This document shows positions 35,801 through 45,700 of a stretch of 64,000 nt of DNA, piece after piece (the first letter of the stretch is position 1; the number at the start of each line of letters is the position of its first letter). Source of the DNA: Mesorhabditis belari (lineage: Eukaryota; Nematoda; Chromadorea; Rhabditida; Rhabditidae); the NCBI GenBank assembly GCA_958450365.1, contig CAUEEP010000926.1:434001-498000 (forward strand). The letters run 5' to 3'. A program made the position numbers and the translations under genes. The notes under the pieces are model-generated. The model did no database searches. It was not told where the DNA came from and saw only the letters and a program-made list of their open reading frames with translations.

Positions 35801-36835
35801 TAAATCTATTAGTAGCCAAATTTTCAGAACGATTGCTTAAAAAACAGACGAGATTTTTTTGAGAAAACGAATTGAAAAAACGGACAGGATTTTTTGATCA
35901 ACCTAATAAATGTAAATAGCTCCGATTAGACGCTCCAAAAGTCAGAAAAGTCAATAAGCTATCAGGTCAGGTCAATAAGCTATATCTAGACTGATTCAGG
36001 TGGTTTTCATGTCATAACCAACGCTATATGGTTGAGCCAGGCCAGGCTAGAGTCCGATTCTATCTTTTTGATGATCCGAGTAGTTTTTGGGTCAACCTAA
36101 CTAGGGAACGTGCCAACCTTTTAAAACGAGATCAACTCCATCTTATAGAATCGGCTGATTCCCAGTCCGTTTTCAGTATTTGAGGCCTGTAACGCGAGAT
36201 ATCTGGGCTACAAGTTTTAGGCCTCTTTACTTGAGTTTATTTTTCGCAAGGGAACCAACTAGTGACGTGGTGTGTTGACGAAGTTGTCGACTAAGGGCCC
36301 AAAGCGACCTGGTTAAGCGCCCTGGTTCGATCCCCTGCTCGGTCAATTTCTGTTTTCTTTAATCTGAGACTTTTTTAGGTTTACATGTTATAACAGGCTT
36401 TCAAGACTCGATAAAAATCATTATTTTCATGATTTTATAAGCTGTAGTTTACCTTAGTTCTTTAGTTTACTTTTTTACCTTACTGTTTCAATGTGATTTG
36501 GGCTAGAAGGCTAGTTGATCTCGTTTTAAAAAATCATCGGCACCTGGCGACGTTCTCTAGTCAGAAAGATGGACAAAAAAAGCCAAGCGATATCTAGCCA
36601 AGGCCCGCCTTGAGTTTGATTTTGGCTTAGCCTGGAAAACTGACTCTGTCAACTATGACACCATTTTTGACAGTGATTTGATACTGACACTGACAAAGTT
36701 TTTCTATTTATATCAAAAATTGTCTTTTATTGATTTCCCAATTTTTAGATGGTTCCCCGTGAAGCTTTCCGTCTCGGTCCATTCGTTTCTTGCGGTCAAA
36801 TCCCATCAATGGACCTATCGAAATGGAGAGAGTAA
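23820..36835 (+). CDS. mlt-7: MLT-7-like secreted haem peroxidase with N-terminal ShKT domain, 983 aa
   Basis: 24 exons: 23820-23877, 24600-24675, 25095-25186, 27598-27761, 27975-28024, 28514-28882, 29499-29681, 30292-30417, 31158-31261, 31307-31430, 31492-31604, 31921-32060, 32122-32216, 32258-32387, 32846-32918, 33175-33310, 33697-33801, 33844-33982, 34025-34123, 34200-34322, 34387-34531, 35155-35272, 35315-35417, 36749-36835 (2952 nt, in frame). Residues 1-19 are a signal peptide. A ShKT domain with six Cys (40, 46, 55, 66, 70, 73) follows. Residues 76-372 are a Pro/Arg/Thr-rich linker with a long Thr run and a Pro run. The animal haem-peroxidase domain has distal FVSHD (His529), [23 protein letters not shown] and proximal RFGHGM (His755). 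C. elegans MLT-7 has the same order and helps cross-link cuticle at moulting; the linker here is longer. A trans-splice-like acceptor lies at 23790. The third exon's donor was chosen by phase and is less certain; other peroxinectin paralogues are possible. Confidence 0.9.
23957..24191 (-). repeat. tRNA-derived SINE-like repeat, one full and one partial copy
   Basis: On the minus strand TCGGTCTAGCTCATTGGTAG (A-box) and GCCGGTTCGAAACCCGGC (B-box/T-arm) lie in a tRNA-like unit at 23981-24045, preceded by GGCAATGGGATCTG and followed by CCCATAAAAAACC. A second, 3'-truncated copy is at 24119-24191. A related full copy is at 47950-48105 with the same head (AAAGCCCTA) and tail (CCCATAAA). The acceptor stem has a mismatch, so it is unlikely to be a working tRNA. 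It lies in the first peroxidase intron. Confidence 0.7.
24232..24385. repeat. Dispersed repeat, second copy of 21050-21150
   Basis: Same blocks as at 21050, interrupted by a short GTACTCAA tandem. It lies in intron 1 of the peroxidase gene. Confidence 0.65.
25225..25369. mobile_element. MITE family C, complete copy
   Basis: 145 bp from GGTGTACTTTGTGCTCAAAA and CCACCCTTTCTAGTGCAC to the complementary end GTGCGCCAGATGGGATGCGA and CAAAGTAC. It lies in peroxidase intron 3 and abuts a family B MITE. Confidence 0.8.
25371..25765. mobile_element. MITE family B, rearranged copy
   Basis: Starts TACTGTAAATACTGTAATAG and ends TTTCAGTATTTACGGTA, with the central CAGGGCTATTTTTTGATA block present twice, so it is one complete copy joined to a second partial copy. 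It has no tRNA-like insert. Intron 3 of the peroxidase gene. Confidence 0.8.
28050..28365. mobile_element. Inverted-repeat element in peroxidase intron 5
   Basis: TTTTGCGTCAGTGACATTTG at about 28048 pairs with AAATGTCACTGACGCAAGAG at about 28343. The interior has no coding frame. Likely a MITE of about 310 bp. Confidence 0.6.
29702..29873. mobile_element. MITE family C, copy in peroxidase intron 7
   Basis: 172 bp. Left end GTGTACTTTGTGCTCAACAT and CTTCTAGTGCAG; right end GTGTGCCAGAAAGCGTGCTT and AGAGCACAAAGTAC. It starts only about 20 bp after the donor of exon 7. Confidence 0.8.
30515..30615. repeat. Dispersed repeat family D, partial copy
   Basis: Has CTTATGAGTGTCCTTTATGC, GGCCGCGTAATAGCTCTCAA and TACACGCTCCCGATACA, matching the end of the copy at 31705. 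Peroxidase intron 8. Confidence 0.6.
31705..31906. repeat. Dispersed repeat family D, copy in peroxidase intron 11
   Basis: Runs from TTGCTAGATTCACTAAAATG through CCCTGAAAACC and TACAAATTTCCAGCTAAATT to CATACGCTCCCGATAGACTT. Its end is about 15 bp from the acceptor of exon 12, so the element may now form part of the polypyrimidine/acceptor region. Confidence 0.65.
32571..32780. mobile_element. Foldback element in peroxidase intron 14
   Basis: ATGTTCATTTTCTGTCCATT through GGAAATTCATGTCTTAAG (32571-32624) is matched by the complementary sequence at about 32726-32780, and further inner pairing exists. About 210 bp; no coding content. Confidence 0.8.
33496..33602 (-). tRNA. tRNA-like sequence with duplicated 5' half
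   Basis: On the minus strand GGATAGCTCAGTGG (A-box) occurs twice, 26 bp apart; the 3' part has GATGGTTCAATCCCATC, a good T-arm, and TCCGGGA, which pairs with the first CCGGATA. The long middle suggests a type II tRNA or a rearranged copy. Probably a pseudogene; it lies in peroxidase intron 16. Confidence 0.45.
34661..34933. mobile_element. Inverted-repeat element carrying a tRNA-like sequence
   Basis: AATAGCTCGAGATTTCTGGC and ATCAAA at the left pair with TTTGATGCCAGAAATCTTGC and GAGCTATT at the right (273 bp). The tRNA-like sequence fills the centre. Peroxidase intron 20. Confidence 0.7.
34745..34828 (-). tRNA. tRNA-like sequence inside the 34661-34933 element
   Basis: On the minus strand GCGGTCGTGGTGTAGGGGTA gives an A-box and GATGAGTTCGAATCCCCCAT a B-box/T-arm. 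The acceptor ends do not pair well. Likely a pseudogene. Confidence 0.45.
35663..35893. mobile_element. Foldback element in the last peroxidase intron
   Basis: TCCTGTCCGTTTTTCAATTC with TTTTCTCGAAAATCTCCTCT on the left pairs with AACGAATTGAAAAAACGGAC and its upstream sequence on the right. A short AGCCAAATTTTC repeat fills the loop. Confidence 0.75.
36263..36345 (+). tRNA. tRNA-like sequence in the last peroxidase intron
   Basis: GACGTGGTGTGTTGACG resembles a D-arm region and GCCCTGGTTCGATCCCCTG a T-arm with B-box; it ends GGTCA. Length 83 with a long variable region suggests Leu or Ser type. Acceptor pairing is partial only, so it may be a pseudogene. Confidence 0.4.
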
Positions 36836-37281
36836 AGGAAGAAAACAAACAAACAAAAACAAACATTTTCTCTGCTCTTATTTTATTTTTATTAGCCAAT
36901 TTCCTCTCCATGACGAGCCTCATTCTAAGCCTAATTCTGGAAGATAGTTCTCCGAACAAACAAATTTAGATCTATAACCCAAGTATCTCTAAAAGTTTAA
37001 ATCCCGAATTTTCGAATTCGCAAAGCGGGCATTTTCCCCTCACTTACAGTAGCCATTCTCTTTTCGATTTCTTGATTTTGTTAGATAATTCTTGTGATTA
37101 AAATTTCTCCATTTAGCTCATTTACGCAAAAAAGTTTGTTATTTTTGAAAATTTCTTGAGGAAATTGTTTGTATAATCGGTGAATGGACGACAAATTTCA
37201 TTTCCTTTTCTCTGCTCGCTTCTCCTTTTTTTTTGTTCTCTCAAATGTTTCGATTATGAAAGGATGGACGAAAAAGAATAT

Positions 37282-37287
37282 AATAAA
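37282..37287 (+). terminator. Poly(A) signal AATAAA, peroxidase gene
   Basis: First clear AATAAA on the plus strand after the peroxidase stop, 447 nt downstream. Confidence 0.4.
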
Positions 37288-37397
37288 GCAATATTATAAA
37301 AGGAATTGCATTCTGAAAAATGTTAAACTCAAACTCAAACTTTGATAAATTACAGTGTAATAAGTTTTCGGGTTTCTCTAAAAGTTTAAATCAATTA

Positions 37398-37690
37398 AAG
37401 CCGAGTTCAATTTGGTAGAATCAATAAAATGAATAGCTCCAATCAATTCCCCGACCCTGAAAACCTCCGGGCACAAATTTACAGCTGAATATCTTCTTTT
37501 TGTGCCATTTACAAAGCAAAAGAAAAATCCCAATGACGAGGCGTTCTATGTGCGATGGGTTATCGTAGTAAATCCATTTTTCATCGGCCGTCACAATAGT
37601 GTCCCAAAAACCTCAATTTTTTGATTGACGAAGAAGAATCGCTCGCGAGCTAGCACACGCTCCTGATAGATAGACGTTGCCTTGCGTCTC
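37398..37690. repeat. Dispersed repeat family D, intergenic copy
   Basis: Contains AGCCGAGTTCAATTTGGTAG, ATCAATAAAATGAATAGCTC, CCCGACCCTGAAAACCTCC, CACAAATTTACAGCTGAATA and the end block CACACGCTCCTGATAGATAG. It is the longest copy after the one at 11790. Confidence 0.65.
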
Positions 37691-38046
37691 TGTAAAGCAA
37701 AAACAAACGTTCAGCGACTGAGCTGTTTTCCCCACTTTCAGCGTCACTATGCCCGAATTTTTGGGATCAATTTCCACCCTAAATCTGTCTATAATTTTCG
37801 GCAAGACAAAGACCAATCTTTCACCAAATATTTCCAAAAACCTCGGACAGCAAGAGCTGAAGAAAGTTTTAAATGCTTTACGGTCGGTTATAGATCCCCA
37901 CCCGCCCTTGTGGATCCCATCCAGATCTCTTGAGAAAAAGTATCAGATATGTTTAGGTTATAATTTCAGAACAAAAGTACTTTAGGTAAAACCTTTTTAT
38001 CTACTTGTGTACACAAGTAGATAAAACAATATTATAGGTTTAATTT
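37691..38046. other. Non-coding stretch, nothing recognised
   Basis: No domain, splice pattern or repeat partner recognised. Overlapping short frames on both strands are taken as chance. Confidence 0.35.
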
Positions 38047-38691
38047 ACAAGGGAATGATCCGAAGGTGATGTTCAGTAAATTAGAAGAAGTAGCACTCAT
38101 TTGGGATGAGTGCTACTTCTTCGATAGATCCCATGATGAATATTGATGACCAAAAAAAAATAGCTGCCGAAAGCTACAACGATATATGGGGCCGACAATG
38201 AGCAAAATAGACGTTTTTTGACCCTCCTTCGTGGAGCTGTAACTTTTTACTGAATCAATATTTTTGAATACTCTTTTTTGCATATAATAGAACTTGAATG
38301 AAACTAAAAAAAGGAAAATTTGATTCGCAAAGTATTTATAAAATTTTAGATTTCAAAGCTGTCGATTAGCCCAAAATTAAATTTACTGAACATTTTTTAT
38401 AGGAACATCTTAAATTCCTATAATTAATGAAAGTTTATTTTTTAGTTCCATTCAAGTTCTATTATATGCAAAAAAAAGATTATTCAAAAATATTGATTCA
38501 GTAAAAAGTTACAGCTCCATGAAGGAGGGACAAAAAACGTCTATTGTCGTCTATTGTGCTCATTGTCGGCCCCATTTATTGTTGTAGCTTTCGGCAGCTA
38601 ATTCTTTTGGTCATCAATATTCATCATGGGATCTATCGAAGAAGTAGCACTCATCCCAAACGGTCACCTTAACTTTGGATCATTCCCTTGT
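38047..38691. mobile_element. Long foldback element, 0.64 kb
   Basis: Ends ACAAGGGAATGATCCGAAGG and its complement (CATTCCCTTGT). Arms of about 250 bp pair through GATCCCATGATGAATATTGA, CGACAATGAGC and CTGTAACTTTTTACTGAATC. The left arm has an extra perfect hairpin at 38084-38122. No open frame of note. Confidence 0.85.
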
Positions 38692-38784
38692 TAGATCGTT
38701 ATTAAGGTTCTAGAGACTAATGATGAATGTTAATGACGAACAAATTAGCTGCTGAAAGCAACTTTATAACGGTAGAGAACCGAA

Positions 38785-39154
38785 TACCGTATTTACTCTA
38801 TTAGTGGGGTCCTCTCTAATAGTGGGGTCCTCTCTAATAGTGGGGTCGTCTGGAGGGGGGTTGAAAAAATAGTGGGGTCCTCTCGAATTGGAAGAAGATA
38901 TTGGTAACGAAAGTGATACATCAATTGTTGATCTCTTGGATTAGTTCTTTTACTGTTTGTTAATGTTTTGTTACGGTTAAAGCTAAATAAAATATGAAGC
39001 CAAACTTGTTTTGTCAAGAATTTCGGAGAAAAATTGATATCTTTTCAATTTAAAACTTTGGTTTTATGTTCTTTTAAATTTCTCTAATAGTGGGGTCCTC
39101 TGGAAGGGGATTGAAAAAATAGTGGGGGACCCCACTAATAGAGTAAATACGGTA
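38785..39154. mobile_element. MITE with TACCGTATTTACTC ends
   Basis: 370 bp. Left end TACCGTATTTACTCTATTAG, right end CTAATAGAGTAAATACGGTA. Next to each end, TAGTGGGGTCC-type units are repeated. No transposase. Confidence 0.85.
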
Positions 39155-39702
39155 GTACTGCTTTTAGAATTTTAGATTTGAGTTCAAGTGTATTTCCCAA
39201 ATACCGTTTTTTTTTAAAAACAGCAATCACTTGATATTTTCTTTCGAAAAATGCTAACTGGAAAAGGAAATTTGTAAACTTTTTTGAGAAACTCTTAATG
39301 TAAAGATTTTTTTCTTCTTTTTTAAACAACAAGGCATCACAAAGTTGAGAAGAATGGGCAGTAACTGGGGGGAAATGAATGAAAGATCGTATCAAAGTTG
39401 AACAAAAGGAGGGAAAATTTGGTACACGTTTTTTTGGTTCAACAGGAAAGTAGATTTAGTTTCAAAAAATTTCAAATTTTTTCTATTAAATTCGAAATTA
39501 AAATTCTTCATATGAAAAGCAACAAAAGGGAGAAATTTTGCGAAAAAAAAAATCCCTTTTCAGCTCTCATTTCTTCGGTGAACCAACCGAATTCGAATCG
39601 CTTTTGGGTCTGAAAATTTTTGAAATTAAAAAGTACACAGAATTTCTATAGTTAATATATAATAGATAGATTAATTTAAATATCTAACTGTAGCGATATG
39701 GA

Positions 39703-42700
39703 TCAAAGAATGACCCACTTTTGCACTAGCGAGCTTCTCCTTTGCGGCGTGCCTCGTTGCAAGGCGGCTGTCCTAGAAATCGACTTTTTTATCTTTCAGT
39801 GACTTTTCAAATGTTGATTTTGATTCTGAAAGCTTTTTTTTCTTTACTTTGTCTGCACTTGTCCGATTTTTTCAGCAAAATTCATCGAGGAAATCGTTTC
39901 GGTGAGCGCTGAAGTGTCGGGTGATAGGTGGACCATGACAAGGGTTTTACTCTCACCATCTAGAATTGAAGAGATTTAAAAGGGCTCATATTTCATATTA
40001 TATTATATATTATTATAAAATATTGTAGATTAGACAAAAGTTAGCTTGAAGCAAAGTCTCACAATTGTCCGCTGTATTTAGAGTTTATTGTGTTCGAAAA
40101 TCTACCGCTCTTAATTAGCGCTTGGCTATTAGAATTATTAGTTTTAAAGCATTTCTCAGCTACCGTTAGATTAAGATTTAGATCCATGGCTTGTTTTTAT
40201 AGATGTTTATGTTTCATATTTGTAAATTAGTCGATATTGCAAAAGCACTACCTTTTCGGCTACGGTAGTGATTATCTGAGTTACTATAAAAGCTATTAAA
40301 AGCTATTAAAAGATAGAAAAGCTAAAGCTAAAAGCCAAAGCTAAAAGCTAAAGCTAAAAGCCAAAGCTAAAAGCCAAAGCTAAAAGCTAAAGCTAAAGCT
40401 AGAATCTATAAAAGCGATTATTATAAGCGAAAACTCACTCAAGCTATCCTCCAAAAATCGTGTCAATTGACAATTCCGGAATGGCACATGCTTGTTGTTT
40501 TGGCGTAACGCCAGAACGACGTTGCCAAGCTCGGACAGGGATTTGTTGATCGCTTTCGCCTCGTTCAGCAATTGACCCTAGATTTTAGACTTTCTTTTAA
40601 TAAAAAAACATCAGAAATCCCAATTGCTAGACAAATTTCAAAATAAAAAAAGAAATTTGAGACGATTTACCGTTGCATTCGTTTGAGAGACACGCTCTGA
40701 TCCGGCCAAATCCACCAAATTTAAACGACCTAAAAGTTTCTATTGTTTCTAATGCAAATTTTCCAACTCACCTACAGTAGCTCGATTGGTAATGCGATTT
40801 GTAGCAATTACCGTAACCCTTACTATCACATGACTCCTCGACGATTCCTTATTCGCATCAGTGGCTGCAATGGCCTGGAAAAGTTTGTATGTTTATGACT
40901 GTTCATGTATTTTAGGCGAGTTAAAAGCCGGGGAAAACTTTTGGTACTTTATTCTTTTTCCCTCGATTCAGCGTTTCAGTGACAGCATTGAGACTGTCGA
41001 CATTTTGTTCGGTCAGTCCGGGAATCGATGTGCGACCATCTTCACCCTGCCGAATGCATAAAGTTGAGGTTGACGGAGTGAGAAGATCTCTGCAAAATCG
41101 AATTTAGCCTACCACCTTGCTTTCCATGGTGTACTTTGTACTCAAAAATGCGAACGCATTGTTTCTAGCTCACTCGCTTCACTTTCGTCAATGTGGTTAC
41201 TACAAAAAAAAACTCGAGGAATCGAATGCGCTAGAAAAAGCGGTGCGTTTACATTTTAGATCGAGATCTAATACAAATCTAGCTCAAATAGAAACAAACT
41301 TCAATTTCTCGTTATAGATCTCGATCATTGAGACATTTATCGTGTAATCAATGTCCCCATCTCGATCTGTAACCGTTTCGAAGAGTTGTTGAAGAGCACG
41401 TTGATTTATGCCAGGATCTGTTGAAGGTCCCTAAATCATAGCATAAGTTAAAGTCAGTATTCTTATCAAAAAAAAATCATTTTCTCTTTTCGAAATATCA
41501 TATTTGAAAAACGATCGTCACTTTCGCGCGTCTGTAACTCCCTTGTCTTTGAGTTTAAACTATTAGTGTTATACATTTTCTGAAAGCTCTTTTCAAGGGC
41601 TGCACAATGGTAATATTAATATTTAGAAATACGGTAAAGACAAGGGAGTTACAGACGCGCGAAAGTGATGATCTTCTTTCAAATATGATATTTCATTGTC
41701 CAGTAGTGTAGCTTTACACTTTTCCAGGTACTTTTTGAAGACAACAATTATGCAAATTTGATATTCATATGTTTTTACGGCATTTATCCTGCTCCAAATG
41801 TACATTTTCCTAAATGAACAGTTACAAAGGCTACAAAAATGTGTCTTATAAATGTTGTAGCCGATTATGAATGAAATTTTTTGGCAAATCTTTCTAGTAG
41901 AGCAACCCTTTAATGTATGAGGACAATATTATATCATCTTGTAGCGAATTCAATTCTGCGTCGATTGGTACCAAAATTGTGAGTTTAGGTTAAAAATTGC
42001 CGGCGCTACAACGTTTCATTCAAAATCGGCGGGACCCCCGTAGCCGATTATGAATGAGTGGGTCTAGGAGCGTCCAACCATCAAGTACTTAGTATCATTC
42101 AACGCAGAATCATTAATAATTATGTTAAATTTTTAAAATTAGAAAGGTTGAATAAAAAGAAAAAAAATTAGAGCAAAAAAACTGTTTGTTCAAGAGAAAA
42201 CTTTGAAGGCCCATAATTTTTTTTCTTTTTATCCAATCTTTCTAATTTAAAAAATTGAACATAATTATTAATGATTCTGCGTTGAATGATACTAAATACT
42301 TGATGGTTGGACGCTCCTAGACCAACTCATTCATAATCGGCTACGACATATATTTTTTTAGAGTCTGCTGGAGTAGAAATTCAAGAGAAATTGTAAAAAA
42401 AGCCATCACCAAGTTCTGAACTCTAGATTTTAGATGCAAATTTTGTGCAAAACACATGAAAATGCAGCCATTTGTCCTTCCCTTAATCGAAAAGCACCCT
42501 TTTTCACTAGCATAGACCAAATTAAACCTACAATTAGCACGCTATTGTGTAAGAAAGAAATTTTCACGAGTTTTCCTTTTTTCTCACCTCCATTGTATAA
42601 GTTTTCCCACTTCCCGTGTGTCCGTATGCAAAAATGCACACATTGTACCCATCGATGCAACTGGTGATGATCGGGGAAATCTCGTCGAAGATCTAAAGTA

Positions 42701-45700
42701 ATCGATTCACTTGATAAACTTTGATAAGTTTATTGTTTTTATTGGATTGGTGAATTGAAAACTGCGGGCTATTGTCATATGTGACAGTTTGAGCACTTTC
42801 TTCAAAAGAAATCCATTTTGGTTGTAATGGAAAAGTTGTAGAGAATCAAAAATCAAGCTTATAGCCAAATTTTCAGAACGATTCAAAAACTGGTTTTCAA
42901 GAAATGCGAAATTTACGAATTATCACAAAACTTGCATTTTAAGCGAAACTACTAAGTGTATCTTTTTGGAAATTTGGCTATAAGCCTCATTTTTGATTCT
43001 CTACAACTTTTCCATTGACACCAAAATGAACTTCTTTTGAAGAACTTGAAGAAAGTGCTCAAACTGGGACACCTCCAGTCCTTGATTTTTGAGTCTCACA
43101 CTTGTCTGACACACAAACCAAAATCCTACTACGAAAGAGGAATCCGCAAATTGCCTGTAAAATGGGCAGGAGTCGTCAATAATAATCGAAATTATTTGGA
43201 ATGAATTGATGGTTTTATGTTGAATGAATTTTAGTTCAAAGTCCCGCAGTTTTCAATTCACCAACCCAATAATTCTATAGAATGAGCTAGAGATCATATT
43301 AATGAACATTTAAGTTTCAAGAATTTCAAATGAAAACCTGTTGTTGGGTGAAATGTGTGGGAATGATTCGATCCACCGAATGGCTGCTCTTCTTGCCGAT
43401 GTTTGTCGTCAAATGGACTATCTAGTTCGATATGGTATATAGAATAATAAAATTCTGCTTTCCTCATCCTTTTTTCTCTTTTCATTAGCAAAAAAAAGAC
43501 TTTGAATCCTTGCTTTTTCCCTGGGTTTACTGTTTAAAACGTGGCCAACCATTTTAGGTTTAGTTTTAGATTTATCAAACGTTTAGCTACAGTAATTAGA
43601 CTATTATATAGTTAGATGTAGGCTTTAAGACTGAATAAAGCTTTAATTTCTTATTTCTTACCCCATGATCCATTGAATCAATGGAAAGCGCTGGCGTCTC
43701 TTTGCAGTCGCCGAGTTGCGGGCGAATACGGTAAAAGACGCGGATGTTGCCTAAATATTTTCTTAACTTATGATTTATATACCCGCATTTTATCTTTTAC
43801 CTACCGTAAATACTGAAATAGTACCCCACCCCCATAATGACGGTGCGGAGTGTTGCGTAGTCTAGCTTTGAACGAGTGCTTCTCGATACTGGTTTATGCT
43901 ACAATGCGCGCTTTGGTATCAAAAAATAGCCCTGAATTTCAGCTATTTTTTCATACCAAAGACGCATTTTTTGAAAGTACGAGCGCGCTTTGAAAAAAAT
44001 GAAATACTAAAAAACTATCGCGGCCTAAACTAAACTATTAATCGCGGCCGGGTGACCATAAAAATTTTTTTACGCCAACCACCTGTTTTTTTATTTTAAT
44101 ATCGCTGATTTAATTATAAAAAGAATAAAAATCACCCGGCTAGAGTGATTTGATGGGTTTACAAATTTTTGGAGACGCTGCAAGGCTCGCGTAGTTCATC
44201 TACAAGGTAAGTGCGAAAGTAAAGCAAAAGTCAGGCATTATGTTTTCTTTTTGTTTTCTTTAGCCTTTCGATCTACATTTTTGGTTTTTAACATCTCTAG
44301 ATGCCTTTTTCAAGATGGAGATTTTATTTTTAGATAATGCAAAAGATCATTAAGCTAATCTAGCTTATGGTTTTCTAAATACTCTTGTTTTTTCGAAAGC
44401 CAAGAAAACTTATGTTAGGAAACAAAAGAAAACCACAATCGAATGGAAAAAAAAGATCTAATTGCGTCAATCAAAGCGCTGAAGATGGGGGAGATCCAGT
44501 CATTTCTGTTGAGGATGCGCTGGAAATTGACTAAGATAGGAAGCCAATCTGAGAAACTGCTGTACTTGAGCGAAGATGAAAGTGAGCAAGAGGAAGAATT
44601 ATAGATTAACAACTTATTTGTATTGTTTTTTGTGCTTTTTATTTTGTTTTTAAATTTATCTGCAATTAAAACTCGATCGATCTAGACTGTGCTGAGGTGT
44701 CTGAGTGACGATCTTGTTTTTTTCCAAGCCTTGCAACGTCTCCAAAAAGTTGTAAACCCATCAAATCACTCTAGCTTTTATTCTTTTATTCTTTTTATAA
44801 TTAAATCAGCGATATTAAAATAAAAAAACAGGTGGTTGGCGTAAAAAAAATTTTATGGTCACCCGGCCGCGATTAATACCCCCCTTTAAGTATAGACTTG
44901 TAACCAAAAAAAATCTGTCGGTCCGTTGCAATTAAAGGTTTTTCTCAGTACCAACCCTTCGTTTTTGACTATTTTGATGATCATTCGATGTAGAATAAAA
45001 TCACGCATCGAATGATACCAAAATTAACTCAAAATATAATATTTATGCAAAGTTGTTGGCTAAAAACCTAAACCCCCCGAATTATAGGCGGGGGTAAACC
45101 TTTTACCTCATAACTTTGCATGGGTTTTATATTCTAAGTTACTTTTGGTATCATTCGACGCGTCATTTTGTTCTGCATCGAAGGACAGTTAAAACAGTCA
45201 AAAAACGAAAGGTTAGTGTTGATAAAAAACACGAAAAACCTTAAATTGTCAACGGTAAAAAGGAGTGACAGATGTTATCATTAAAAGTCGACTTAAGTAC
45301 CAATTTTCTAATCAAAATAATGACCAAAACACTGATGGAACTTAAAGAATTGCAAAATTTCTAGATATTTATCAAACCGTTCAATTCGACGAGTTGATTA
45401 TGCAACTGCCGCCGCTTTTCCATCTCAGCCTTGTAACGAGCGATCAACACTTGGAAAAAGTCCATCGTTTTCGACTCGAGCATTAGTTTTACCTCAAAAA
45501 AACTTTTAGAAAACAAATTCTTGATCTCATCTCTGTGCTTTTCGAATTCACAGAATCTTGATATTTTCTTGCTCACCTCAGCCATACAAACCGAGAACGC
45601 CTCTTTTGTGTCAAAAGCGAGCCGTTTGAGTTCATCCTAAAATTTTCACCATTTTTCTATGGAAATTTGAGTTTTTACACATAAGAAAATCTAAATCTTT

